From NCBI GenBank assembly GCA_029245345.1, contig JAQWPM010000021.1:248001-312000 (forward strand): a stretch of 64,000 nt of DNA, given 5' to 3'. Below are positions 49,201 to 57,297 of this stretch, in pieces. Origin of the DNA: Longimicrobiales bacterium. Lineage in GTDB: Bacteria > Gemmatimonadota > Gemmatimonadetes > Longimicrobiales > Gaopeijiaceae. The position numbers were made by a program, and so were the translations under genes. The notes under the pieces were generated by a model. That model did not search any database. It saw only the letters and a list, made by a program, of their open reading frames with translations, and was not told the DNA's origin. The stretch's first letter is position 1; each line of letters opens with the position of its first letter.

Positions 49201-49973
49201 GCGTCGGGTTCAGCGCGTTGCGTGTATACCACTGCGTTCAGGTCCGGCCGCTCGACCACACGGAAGTCCTGCTCCAGACCAGGCGCCACATGGAAACCTT
49301 GCTCACCTTCCTGGACGATCGCGTCGAAGGTGCGCTCTTCCGGCGAGTACACGTCCATCGCCGAACGCAGCTTGTAGTTGGCGACATAGAGATCTAGGTC
49401 ACCGTCTCCCTCCACATCTGCCAGAGTGAGCGTGGTCGACCCGAACGATTCACTGGGATCTCCAATCGGGCGTTCACTGAAGACTCCGGCCCCGTCGTTC
49501 ACAAAGAGGGCGTTCCCTTGCCCGAGAGCTGTGAGCAGCAGGTCGAGGTCCCCATCACCGTCGACGTCCGCCAACACTGCGCCCGTTGAAGACCGATCGG
49601 CTGCCTCTACACCCGCGGCGGCCGACACGTCCTCGAAGCGCCATCCACCGACGTTCTTGTACAGAGCGTTCGGGCCATCCAGACGTGCAAGAAAGACATC
49701 GACCAACCCGTCCCCATCCACATCTCCGAGTGCCACGCCAGATCCGTGAGTAAGGTGCCGATTTTGAAGCGCGTCCTCCTGCCGAACCGCATTGATGAAG
49801 TCAATGCCTGCACGGCTGAGGTCCACCACCTGGAAGCCGGCACTGCCCCTTCGAGGGACCACGACCTCTCGCCACCGGTATCCGTCTTCGACGTGCCATT
49901 CCGGAAGCGGCGCATCCCCGCACGCCACGGTTCCGAGCACTAGAAGGAGTCCTGCTACGCGGCGCACAATCAA
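46296..49973 (-). CDS. Two-propeller FG-GAP/ASPIC-UnbV lipoprotein, copy 3
   Basis: A 1225-residue predicted lipoprotein (LGTVAC, Cys18). It has the same plan as the genes at 7821 and 24161: seven FG-GAP loops, UnbV near residues 544-625, seven more loops, and a UnbV domain from about 1134. The N-terminal block reads EWHVEDGYRWREVVVP. The start is TTG at 49973, overlapping the previous gene's stop as TTGA; GTG at 49967 is the alternative. Unlike the copy at 24161, it comes after, not before, its one-propeller partner. Confidence 0.86.
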   Translation of the reverse strand: MIVRRVAGLLLVLGTVACGDAPLPEWHVEDGYRWREVVVPRRGSAGFQVVDLSRAGIDFINAVRQEDALQNRHLTHGSGVALGDVDGDGLVDVFLARLDGPNALYKNVGGWRFEDVSAAAGVEAADRSSTGAVLADVDGDGDLDLLLTALGQGNALFVNDGAGVFSERPIGDPSESFGSTTLTLADVEGDGDLDLYVANYKLRSAMDVYSPEERTFDAIVQEGEQGFHVAPGLEQDFRVVERPDLNAVVYTQRAEPDAFYLNDGLGTFERVSFTSGAFLDPDGRRLEEEPDLFALTARFYDVNGDRAPDLFVANDFEDPDHFWINQGDGSFRAAPRLSLRATSNAGMAVDFADIDRDGDVDFFEVDMLSRQRSLRMRQVPTHTALPKQLGMIDDRPQMMRNTLFLNRGDATFAQISEMAGVEATGWSWATMFLDVDLDGFEDILVSTGHTWDIMDADTQRRLGTLEYDWREEFLLFPALKQPNRALRNRGDLTFGEMTDEWGFAPSSDISHGLASADFDLDGDLDVVVTRLNAPPLLLRNSGTSPRVAVQLSGRAPNTGGVGAVVRLSGDGVPAQSREVTSGGMYLSGSGPTLTFAAEPGSGHTIEVIWRDGSVTQIDDVRADRAYEIDQSTATERIVGVGPPVEEMASGQHFEDVSNLLAHAHFESEYDDAARQALLPNEMSRLGPGVTWYDVDGDGAEDLLAPAGRGGRMAVFRNVGGAFTPLEGWSIPAAGDQTVALPVPDERGGSRILVGQSSYESDSPSMALSLPSVVALGPDGGAQEVIGPDTTSIGAMAAADVDSDGDLDLFVGGRVMPAGYPLAGSSRLFLNESGTFAKDSENASVLGRLGMVSAATFSDVDGDGDPDLLAAVEWGAVVLLMNQGGRFQRAGPEWGLNQTGRWNGISAGDLDGDGRMDFVATNWGRNTRFAPRPDHPLVLYFGDMDRNGSLDVVRAQSETNGGPLMPLDRFSRLAAGVPRLSQIVESVAAYSEATMDELFGESLERAGRYQATTYDHTLFLNKGDHFESVPLPVEAQFAPAFAVAIADLDGDGAEDVFLGQNFFPTETDAPRLDSGRGLWLRGDGAGGLTAVPGQVSGVDVWGDARGAAFSDFDGDGRVDLAVAQNGAALRLFRNRGAEVGLRVRLLGAAANPRAIGATIRLVYGDRMGPAREVRLGSGYWSVDGATQVLGGRAGATALQVRWPGGAVSEAVLSDGDFEIEVREPAG

Positions 49974-52198
49974 TTGCCCGCTAGGGATCTACCTAGGGCA
50001 AACGGCTGGGCCTCGACGCGTTCTAACGTGGGGGCACCCTCTACCACCCGGTACACCGAGTCCATCTCCACGGCCTCGAACCGCTGAGTCTCACCACTTA
50101 CCGGCCAGTCGATTTCGAGCGATACGATCCGGCTGGCAGCACCAATACCGATCTCGAGCTGCAAGCTGTTCGCGCCGAAGCTCCCTCCACCGGTCACACG
50201 AGAATGTACGGTTCGCTCACGCCCCCCTCCTTCTACCGTGACTCTCACCCGCGCCCCAATCGCTGCCCGGTTCGAGCGAACACCCTCGAGGCGTAGCGTA
50301 AGCCACCGACTCTCATTTCCTGGATTTTCGAAGAGCGCGTTGCGCGCGCGATCCGCCTGTGTCGCCCCTCCCATGTTGACCAGTATGTCTTGGTCGCCGT
50401 CGTTGTCCGCGTCACCAAACGAAACGGCGTGCCCTTTTTGCAGATGGCCAAAGCCCCCCGTGGTGGTGACCTCTTGGAAGAGGGCTCCTTCAGCGTTCCT
50501 GAACATCCGATTCGCCATCATCGACTCGTATGCCGGATCACCAGTGGCCACATAAAAATCGGGATAACCATCTAAATCGAGATCCCCGTAGTTCGAGCCC
50601 ATGACGTACTGGACGCGTTCTAGTGCCGCCGCCGCAGTGGCGTTAGAGAACGTTCCGTTCCCCTCGTTGTGATAGAGCCGAGGTGGTGCACCGTCGGACT
50701 CCTGTCCTAGGATCTCCGCAGCTATGTCAGAGACCTGGGCCCGATATCCAGAGACGTAGAGGTCCAGCCATCCATCATTGTCATAATCCCAAAACCAGGC
50801 AGGGAAACTGGTCTCCGGCTCAGTGACACCTGCCGACTCCGAAACATCCACGAACAGACGTTTGCCAGCTTCCGTCACATCGTTGCGAAACAGTCGATTA
50901 GTGGCCCCCAACAGAGACACGAAGAGATCGAGATCGCCATCGTTGTCGATGTCTCCCCACGTGACCCCCTTCACAAAGCCAACGACGTCCAAACGCATCT
51001 CACGGGTCACGTCCGAGAATGTGCCATCACCGCGGTTTCGAAAGAGTTGGCTCCCGTCCCTCCGCCCAGGAGATGCCTCGTTCCCAATGAAGAGATCGAC
51101 CCATCCGTCGTTGTCGAAATCACCCCAATCGGCCGTTTGCGTCGAGAATGCATCCAGAAGCCCTGCAGCCTCCGTGACATCGACAAAGGTGCCGTCACCA
51201 CGGTTACGAAGAAGTGAATTAGGCTGGCCATAGGAGAGCCAGGCACCGCGCAGAACGAGGATGTCCAGAAAGCCGTCGTTGTCGAAGTCGGCATGTTTCA
51301 TGTTGAGTCCGCCGACAAACCCGGTAAGCCCGGCAGCCTCTGTACGGTCGGTGAAACCACCCGAACCGTCGTTCTCGTGATAGCGCATCTGGTCCTCGAG
51401 CAACCAGCCCGACGTAACGACATCCAAGTCTCCGTCGCGATCGAAGTCGTCCAGAATCGCTCCGCCTGCATGCCCCACGTCGTCGATGCCGAGCACGCCT
51501 GATACATCCGGAAAGCGGTCCATCTCGTAGTCGTCTCGAAACGACTCCAGCGGAACCAACCAACGCGGCGGGACTCCCTGTGGATATTCGCCCAGCAGCA
51601 TGTACGCAACATTCAAAAGCCAGCGATTCTGAAGATTGTCCGGGTCCGACGACAGGAGCACCTCGAGGCGTTCGGCAGCGGCGTGTCCAGGAGCATCATC
51701 CGGACGACTGGCCATCCCTGTGACAGGCACCAAGCAACGCGACACCTGTGATTGAACCACACAAGCTTCCTGCTCTTCCCATTTCAGCAGTGCCATCGCC
51801 TCGAGGTCCGCGATGACGCTTCGGAACTCCGGTGGCACTCGACCTCCTTGTCCATCGATGTCGTGGAGCAAAGAAGCGAGACTGTCCGCAGCCTCAGCGA
51901 AACGCCCGGAATACACGAGTTGCTCTGAGAGCTGGCCTCGGTAGGTCATTTCCCCTTGAAGCCCCCCGTCGGGACCGCGCGCGGCCAACGCTGCAACTCG
52001 GGCCTCATTGGCGAAGGGACTTTGTCTGCGGTCGAGCCCGTTCGCGAGATCGGACAACCGCTGAACCATCTCGGCGCTTCCATCCCGCGCCTGCGGCGGG
52101 GGCTCTCCCGCAGAGCATGCGCCGATCAAGAGCAGCGACCCCAGGAAAGCCGCGCGAACAGCGGGCTTCCCGCGTGCGTCGAGAGGAACTCGGCTCAT
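49970..52198 (-). CDS. FG-GAP/ASPIC-UnbV lipoprotein with helical N-terminal domain, copy B
   Basis: A 742-residue predicted lipoprotein (LLIGAC, Cys28). A roughly 200-residue helical N-domain with a cysteine pair (ACVVQSQVSRCLVP) leads to seven FG-GAP loops (LDDFDRDGDLDVVTSG to FGDADNDGDQDILVNM) and an ASPIC/UnbV domain. The protein at 21861 has the same layout and cysteine pair, so the two are paralogues. It is 4 bp downstream of the prepilin peptidase gene and overlaps the long propeller gene that follows. Confidence 0.85.
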   Translation of the reverse strand: MSRVPLDARGKPAVRAAFLGSLLLIGACSAGEPPPQARDGSAEMVQRLSDLANGLDRRQSPFANEARVAALAARGPDGGLQGEMTYRGQLSEQLVYSGRFAEAADSLASLLHDIDGQGGRVPPEFRSVIADLEAMALLKWEEQEACVVQSQVSRCLVPVTGMASRPDDAPGHAAAERLEVLLSSDPDNLQNRWLLNVAYMLLGEYPQGVPPRWLVPLESFRDDYEMDRFPDVSGVLGIDDVGHAGGAILDDFDRDGDLDVVTSGWLLEDQMRYHENDGSGGFTDRTEAAGLTGFVGGLNMKHADFDNDGFLDILVLRGAWLSYGQPNSLLRNRGDGTFVDVTEAAGLLDAFSTQTADWGDFDNDGWVDLFIGNEASPGRRDGSQLFRNRGDGTFSDVTREMRLDVVGFVKGVTWGDIDNDGDLDLFVSLLGATNRLFRNDVTEAGKRLFVDVSESAGVTEPETSFPAWFWDYDNDGWLDLYVSGYRAQVSDIAAEILGQESDGAPPRLYHNEGNGTFSNATAAAALERVQYVMGSNYGDLDLDGYPDFYVATGDPAYESMMANRMFRNAEGALFQEVTTTGGFGHLQKGHAVSFGDADNDGDQDILVNMGGATQADRARNALFENPGNESRWLTLRLEGVRSNRAAIGARVRVTVEGGGRERTVHSRVTGGGSFGANSLQLEIGIGAASRIVSLEIDWPVSGETQRFEAVEMDSVYRVVEGAPTLERVEAQPFALGRSLAGN

Positions 52199-52202
52199 GC
52201 GG

Positions 52203-53015
52203 TCAACCGGGCAACCCGACGACCTGGGTGAGGTACCACCCCACCATCAGGTCGCCCCAGCCGTAAACGATCGCGGCCGCTGCAGCGAGGAAGACGCCGA
52301 GGGGAATCAAACGCTTGGAGAATGACGCGATTGGGCCAAACACCATGAGCGCTAGAATCGACCCCAAGAAGATCGTGAGGCCCACGCCCCACACGCCCAC
52401 AAAGGCGCCGACCATCATCATCATCTTGATATCGCCACCGCCCATCGCTTGATCCACACCCGCCTCTTCCAAGCGACCCGGCCACACCTTCTTGATGACC
52501 CACGTCCCGGCTAACCCTACGAACCACAGAACGCCGTAACCGACAACTGCCCCGATGAGGGACTCGAGCCATTCGATTCCTCCCGGGAAGGACGCCATCC
52601 CAAAGCCGATCACCGCCCCGCCTAATGAGAACTGATCTGGAATGATGAAGAAGCGCGCGTCCGAAACTGCGATGCCGAAGAGTATCGTGAGGAAAACCGC
52701 CCCCCGAAGCGCTTCCGGCGTGGGGCCATGCGCGGCGAACACACCCGCCCACATGAGGCCCGTCGCAAACTCCACCAACGGGTACTGCACGGAGATCGGC
52801 TCTGAACAAAACCGACATCTACCCCGCAGAATCACCCAACTCAGCACGGGAACATTGTCGAACCACTGGACGGGTTCGAGGCACTTCGGACACCTCGATC
52901 CTGGCGACACAATCGATTCGTCGATCGGCCAGCGCAGCGAGCAGACGTTCAGAAACGACCCTAACAACAGGCCGAACAGCCCCGCCACGACGGCTACGAG
53001 CCAACCTTCGATCAC
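52203..53015 (-). CDS. Prepilin peptidase (A24 family, type IV leader peptidase)
   Basis: A 270-residue polytopic membrane protease that trims and N-methylates type IV pilin or type II secretion pseudopilin precursors. The N-terminal domain carries a zinc-type tetracysteine set (CPKC at 42-45 and CRFC at 67-70). The two catalytic aspartates lie in VSDARFFIIPD (Asp119) and MGGGDIK (Asp195). GTG 53015 overlaps the stop of the preceding methyltransferase gene (GTGA). No pilin genes are in the window. Confidence 0.92.
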   Translation of the reverse strand: MIEGWLVAVVAGLFGLLLGSFLNVCSLRWPIDESIVSPGSRCPKCLEPVQWFDNVPVLSWVILRGRCRFCSEPISVQYPLVEFATGLMWAGVFAAHGPTPEALRGAVFLTILFGIAVSDARFFIIPDQFSLGGAVIGFGMASFPGGIEWLESLIGAVVGYGVLWFVGLAGTWVIKKVWPGRLEEAGVDQAMGGGDIKMMMMVGAFVGVWGVGLTIFLGSILALMVFGPIASFSKRLIPLGVFLAAAAAIVYGWGDLMVGWYLTQVVGLPG

Positions 53016-53809
53016 CCTTTGTACTCCTGTGTCAGCTCAAAAAGAAGGACTGCTCCTGCCATCCCCACGTTAAGGGACTCCGTGGCGCCGGGCATGGGAA
53101 CCGATACTACCCCCGCAGCAGCTTCTAGGATCTCAGGCCTGACACCGGCTCCCTCATTTCCCACCGCAAGTGCGAATCGTTGCCGCTCCCTCCATTCCCG
53201 CACGCTTCGTCCTGCACTGTCCGCGACCAAGACAGGTACGCCCTCCTCACTCAGCGCCGGCAGCACTTCTTCCCATCTCGCGTGAACCACAGGCATGGTG
53301 AAAACAGCGCCCGCCGAAGCTCTTACTGCCTTGGCACTCCAGACGTCCACAGTGCCGTCGAGCGCGATCACCCCGTCCACGGCAAAACCACGTGCCGCTC
53401 GAACGAGGGTGCCGACGTTCCCCGGGTCCTGGATCGCGTCGAGTATCAAGCAACGCGAAGCTTGCACAACTTCAGAGAGATCCGTGACCGGTTGTTTCAC
53501 GACCAGCAGCACCCCCTGATGATGCTCCGTGTCCGACAACTCACTCAAATCACGATCGCCGACCTCGACGAGCTCCGCGCCGGAGTCACCTAAGATATCG
53601 GCCAAATCCTGCCCCCCGGTCAGCTCACCGAGGCGTGGGGTCGTCACAGCGAAGCGCACTTCCATACGCGCCATCAAAGCCTCGCGGGCCGCTCGCACGC
53701 CCTCGACCACAACGAGTCCCTCTCGGACTCTGCTCTTCCGCGTCCCTAACCGACGGACCAAACGGCTACGCTCTTGGCTCAACGCCATCACTGCACCAAC
53801 CTTCCGCAT
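53012..53809 (-). CDS. SpoU/TrmH-family RNA 2'-O-methyltransferase
   Basis: A 265-residue RNA-modifying enzyme of the RlmB/TsnR type. A substrate-binding N-domain (RKSRVREGLVVVEGVRAARE) precedes the SPOUT domain with its three motifs: LDAIQDPGNVGTLVRAA, FALAVGNEGAGV and VPMPGATESLNVGMAGAVLLFE. The trefoil-knot S-adenosylmethionine site is complete. The ATG at 53809 has GAGG about 8 bp upstream; ATG 53788 is possible. It diverges from thiD across 23 bp. The exact rRNA or tRNA target is not decidable. Confidence 0.88.
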   Translation of the reverse strand: MRKVGAVMALSQERSRLVRRLGTRKSRVREGLVVVEGVRAAREALMARMEVRFAVTTPRLGELTGGQDLADILGDSGAELVEVGDRDLSELSDTEHHQGVLLVVKQPVTDLSEVVQASRCLILDAIQDPGNVGTLVRAARGFAVDGVIALDGTVDVWSAKAVRASAGAVFTMPVVHARWEEVLPALSEEGVPVLVADSAGRSVREWRERQRFALAVGNEGAGVRPEILEAAAGVVSVPMPGATESLNVGMAGAVLLFELTQEYKG

Positions 53810-53832
53810 CGTCCACCCTCGTCCGACCACGT

Positions 53833-54630
53833 ATGATCGAACCACAACTGCCTGTCGCGCTCACCATCGCTGGAAGCGATAGCGGGGGCGGAGCCGGCAT
53901 TCAGGCGGATCTCAAGACGTTCCACCAATTTGGTGTCTTCGGGACATGCGCCGTCACTGCGATCACTGCTCAGAATACGGTCGGGGTCCAGTCGATCCAC
54001 AGCGTGCCTGTTTCCGAGGTCCGAGCCCAAATCGACGCGGTGGTGACGGACCTGCCACCTCGAGCGTTCAAGACCGGCATGCTGGGGTCCCTCGAGTTGG
54101 TGCATTCGGTCGCCGCCGCCATCGACGATCACGACCTCCGCGCCTACGTCATGGATCCCGTCATGGTCGCGACGAGCGGCGATCGCCTCCTCCCCGAAGA
54201 GACGGAGTCTGCGATCGCCGAAGTCCTGCTCTCGCGAGTCGCCCTGGTCACGCCGAACCTGCAAGAAGCTGCCGTCTTGTCCGGGGGCCCCGTCACCTCG
54301 CTGGCGGAGATGGCGGCGGCGGCTCGCCTGCTCGTCGATCGCGGGGCTGGAGCCGCCCTGATCAAGGGTGGACATCTGGACGGTGACGCCGTCGACTTGT
54401 TCTGGGACGGTGAGACCGAACGCATCTGGCGGCGAAGCCGCATCGACACGGTCCACACACACGGGACCGGGTGCACCCTTTCCGCTGCAATCACTGCGGG
54501 GCTGGCTACCGGAAACACCCTGGAAGGCGCAGTCGATCGCGCAATCCGGTTCGTCTCCCGGGCGATCCAAACCGCTCCCGGCCTCGGTAAAGGCCACGGG
54601 CCTGTGAATCACTTCGCGCCCACCGACTGA
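53833..54630 (+). CDS. thiD: Hydroxymethylpyrimidine/phosphomethylpyrimidine kinase
   Basis: ThiD phosphorylates HMP and HMP phosphate to supply the pyrimidine half of thiamine to ThiE. The 265-residue ribokinase-fold protein starts VALTIAGSDSGGGAGIQADLK and has VMDPVMVATSG, LVTPNLQEAAVLSG and the catalytic block HTHGTGCTLSAAI. The start at ATG 53833 is fixed by the family N-terminus; the frame is open to 53635 but that region codes the divergent methyltransferase. Its 3' end overlaps the convergent purine nucleoside phosphorylase gene by 22 bp. Confidence 0.95.
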   Translation: MIEPQLPVALTIAGSDSGGGAGIQADLKTFHQFGVFGTCAVTAITAQNTVGVQSIHSVPVSEVRAQIDAVVTDLPPRAFKTGMLGSLELVHSVAAAIDDHDLRAYVMDPVMVATSGDRLLPEETESAIAEVLLSRVALVTPNLQEAAVLSGGPVTSLAEMAAAARLLVDRGAGAALIKGGHLDGDAVDLFWDGETERIWRRSRIDTVHTHGTGCTLSAAITAGLATGNTLEGAVDRAIRFVSRAIQTAPGLGKGHGPVNHFAPTD

Positions 54631-55436
54631 GAACAAGCAGCCAGGGCTTCGGCAACGCCGGAAATCACGCCCCCCAGGCGAGCGCCCATCTGTTGTCCAA
54701 CCTCGATGACCTGGTCGTGCCCGATGGGTTCCTGACTGAGACCTGTCCCCTTATTGGTGACCATTGAGAATGCCATGCAACGGACGCCAAGCGCACGCGC
54801 GGCGATGACTTCGGGCACGGTGGACATCCCCACGACGTTCGCCCCCATCAGTGTCAGCATTTTGACTTCAGCGGCGGTTTCGTACGAAGGCCCGAGCACG
54901 GCTGCGTAGATCCCGCTCGACAAGGCCACGCCCAGACGCTCCGCCACCTCTCGAGCCAAGTCCTGCAACTCACGATCGTACGGCCTGCTCATGTCGGGGA
55001 ATCGTGTCTCGCCCTGCTTCACAGGTCCGATGAGAGGATTCGTGAACATCATGTTGATGTGGTCATCCAAAAGGACGAGATCGCCCGGCCCGAGTTCTCC
55101 GTCGATGCCTCCCGCGGCGTTAGTGAACACCATCACCTCAACCCCGAGAGCCGAGAGCACGCGGACAGGCGCGACGACAAAGTCCAAGTCGTGTCCTTCG
55201 TAGGCGTGATAGCGACCCGCCTGGAGAAGCACCCGCGTACCGTCTAACGATCCCGCCACGAATCGACCCGAGTGCCCCTCGACTCCCGAAGGCACGAAAC
55301 CAGAAAGGTCTTCGAATGGAATCGTGACCGGGTCTTGCACTTCATCAGCGAGATGATTGAGGCCCGAGCCAAGCACCACTGCGATACGTGGCACCGTCAC
55401 CAGGCGCCGACGAAGCTCTTCGGCTGCTGCCCGCAC
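54609..55436 (-). CDS. Purine nucleoside phosphorylase
   Basis: This enzyme splits purine nucleosides with phosphate. The 275-residue protein has VVLGSGLNHLADEV, GRYHAYEGHD, VFTNAAGGID, LGPSYETAAEVKML and MVTNKGTG, matching the trimeric (PunA/human-like) class. The start is uncertain: GTG 55436 gives the usual length, while CTG 55457 would overlap the transporter stop. The frame reaches 55805, but that extension runs inside the transporter gene. It lies just after the NupC-type transporter and forms a salvage unit with it. Confidence 0.9.
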   Translation of the reverse strand: MRAAAEELRRRLVTVPRIAVVLGSGLNHLADEVQDPVTIPFEDLSGFVPSGVEGHSGRFVAGSLDGTRVLLQAGRYHAYEGHDLDFVVAPVRVLSALGVEVMVFTNAAGGIDGELGPGDLVLLDDHINMMFTNPLIGPVKQGETRFPDMSRPYDRELQDLAREVAERLGVALSSGIYAAVLGPSYETAAEVKMLTLMGANVVGMSTVPEVIAARALGVRCMAFSMVTNKGTGLSQEPIGHDQVIEVGQQMGARLGGVISGVAEALAACSQSVGAK

Positions 55437-55459
55437 CTGGATGCCAGCGCGTTCGGTGT

Positions 55460-56929
55460 TCAGAGAATCATCCCGGCGACTGTTGCCGTCATGAAGGCTG
55501 CAATCGAGCCGGCTACCATCGCGCGGAGTCCCAACCGAGACAGATCGTGCCTGCGGGACGGTGCGATCCCCCCGATCCCGCCGAGCTGGATCGCAATCGA
55601 CGAGAAATTGGCGAAGCCGGAGAGCGCGTACGTGGCGATGATAATCGACCGAGGCTGCAAGGTATGCTCGCCTCCCAAGGTGGCCGCGAGTTGGAAGTAG
55701 GCGAAGAACTCGTTGAGAACGGTCTTCACGCCCATGAGCGAAGCCACAGCAGGCGCGTCTACCCAGGGCACACCCATCAGCCAAGCAAGCGGTGCGAGCA
55801 CCCAACCCAGAATCAACTCGAAGCTCAACGCCTCGAAACCGACCAAGCCACCGAGCCAGCCAAGCATCCCGTTCATCATGTACACGAGAGCGATGAACGC
55901 CAGCAGCATCGCGCCGACGTTGAGCGCGAGATAGAGCCCCTCGGACGCTCCCCGAGCCGCCGCGTCGATGACGTTGACGTCCGGCCTCTCGATGTCGATC
56001 TCGAGCGTTCCGGCGGTTTCCGGCTCGCCGTCCTCCGGATACATGATCTTGGCGATCACGAGCGCGGCCGGAGCGGACATGACCGAGGCGGCCATCAGGT
56101 GTCCGGCGATGTCCGGAAAATACGCGATTAGGATGCCGACGTACGCAGCAAGCACTCCACCCGCGACTGTGGCAAACCCTCCCGTCATCACCGCCATCAA
56201 TTCGGAATTGGTCATGCGATCGACGAAAGGTTTGATAAGCAGCGGCGCCTCCGTTTGACCGACGAAGATGTTGCCCGCGGCCGAAAGGGTCTCGGCGCCT
56301 GACGTCTTCATGGTTCTTTGCATGACAAACGCCACGCCCTTCACGGCGACCTGCATGACGCCGATGTGATACAACACCGTCATCAGCGACGAGAAGAAGA
56401 TGATCGTCGGCAGAACGTTGAAGGCGAACATCGCGCCGGTATTCGCGACTCGGCCCGGCGTCGCGACAAAAGCGCCTGAGCCCGCGACGCCAACCGGCAC
56501 GTTGTTGTACACCAGGTTACCGAAGATGAACTGCGCGCCATCCACAGTGAAGCCGAGCAGGGCAACGACGATGGTATTCATGAAATCAAAGACTCCCTCA
56601 CCCACGGGCGTCTTCAAAATGAACACAGCAAAAACGAGTTGAAGAGAGATCCCCCAAATCACCACGCGCCAGGAGATGTTCTTCCGATTCATACTGAAGA
56701 GCCAGGCCACCCCTACCAGTGCCAGAAGGCCGAGGATCGACCTTAGCCGCTCGAGCAACGGCGTCCCCAACGATCCCTGGGGCACACTGATCTGAGGCGC
56801 CGCCTGAACGACGGCTGCCGTGGCGAGAGGATCCGCGGTACCGGCCCCCAGAGAATGCCACACACCCGTGACCATGAGGACGGCTGCAGCGCACCAAAGA
56901 GCGGCAATGGAGAGTCTGGGTCGCTTCAT
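55460..56929 (-). CDS. NupC-type concentrative nucleoside transporter
   Basis: A 489-residue inner-membrane symporter. The core has the CNT signatures VFAVFILKTPVGEGVF, FIFGNLVYNNV, GNIFVGQTEAPLLIKP and the MAVMTGGFATVAGGV region, with about ten helices. An extra N-terminal hydrophobic segment with a small export-signal-like sequence (ALWCAAAVLMVTGVWHSL) comes before the first core helix. ATG 56929 is preferred; the frame reaches 57043. It pairs with the purine nucleoside phosphorylase, so imported purine nucleosides are probably cleaved at once. Confidence 0.92.
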   Translation of the reverse strand: MKRPRLSIAALWCAAAVLMVTGVWHSLGAGTADPLATAAVVQAAPQISVPQGSLGTPLLERLRSILGLLALVGVAWLFSMNRKNISWRVVIWGISLQLVFAVFILKTPVGEGVFDFMNTIVVALLGFTVDGAQFIFGNLVYNNVPVGVAGSGAFVATPGRVANTGAMFAFNVLPTIIFFSSLMTVLYHIGVMQVAVKGVAFVMQRTMKTSGAETLSAAGNIFVGQTEAPLLIKPFVDRMTNSELMAVMTGGFATVAGGVLAAYVGILIAYFPDIAGHLMAASVMSAPAALVIAKIMYPEDGEPETAGTLEIDIERPDVNVIDAAARGASEGLYLALNVGAMLLAFIALVYMMNGMLGWLGGLVGFEALSFELILGWVLAPLAWLMGVPWVDAPAVASLMGVKTVLNEFFAYFQLAATLGGEHTLQPRSIIIATYALSGFANFSSIAIQLGGIGGIAPSRRHDLSRLGLRAMVAGSIAAFMTATVAGMIL

Positions 56930-57297
56930 GTGCTGCGGTCCCGAGCCTCGAGGATGGATTGCGATCGCCGCGCAATATCTGCGCGACAGTGCCTCACCAC
57001 CAGCCACAGCCGCCGAGTCGCTCCGAGCGGGCCCGCGCTTCATCCTGCCTTAATCGGCGCCCCTCCATCATCAGATGGGGGCAAGGCGCTGCCATTTTGG
57101 CAGTTGTGCCGCGATAAATCCGCCATACCGGCGCATATTGCGGCGCTTTATTCGGCATAATCATTGCACTTCTTGCGCCGTAATGCGGAGGCAGCAATCT
57201 CGCAGATTTCGCCGGCACCACCGGCGCTTTCACACAGATCATCGTCCAGGACCGCCCCGGCGCCTCCTGGATTCAATTGAACGAGCAGAGGAGAACA
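56930..57297. promoter_or_regulatory. Long divergent leader between nupC-like gene and dnaK, with inverted repeats
   Basis: This 368 bp non-coding region contains two inverted repeats: CTGCC-ATTTT-GGCAG at 57089-57103, and a longer imperfect one with arms at 57108-57127 and 57136-57156. No CIRCE element (TTAGCACTC-N9-GAGTGCTAA) or HAIR-type site was found. The dnaK start is preceded by AGAGGAG. The repeats may be operators or RNA hairpins for heat control; this is a guess from position. Confidence 0.4.

Noticed and set aside
55437-55805. N-terminal extension of the purine nucleoside phosphorylase to 55805
   Set aside because: The extra residues lie inside the transporter gene and do not match the family; GTG 55436 gives the normal length.
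56930-57297. CIRCE heat-shock operator before dnaK
   Set aside because: Searched by eye for TTAGCACTC and GAGTGCTAA on both strands and found neither.
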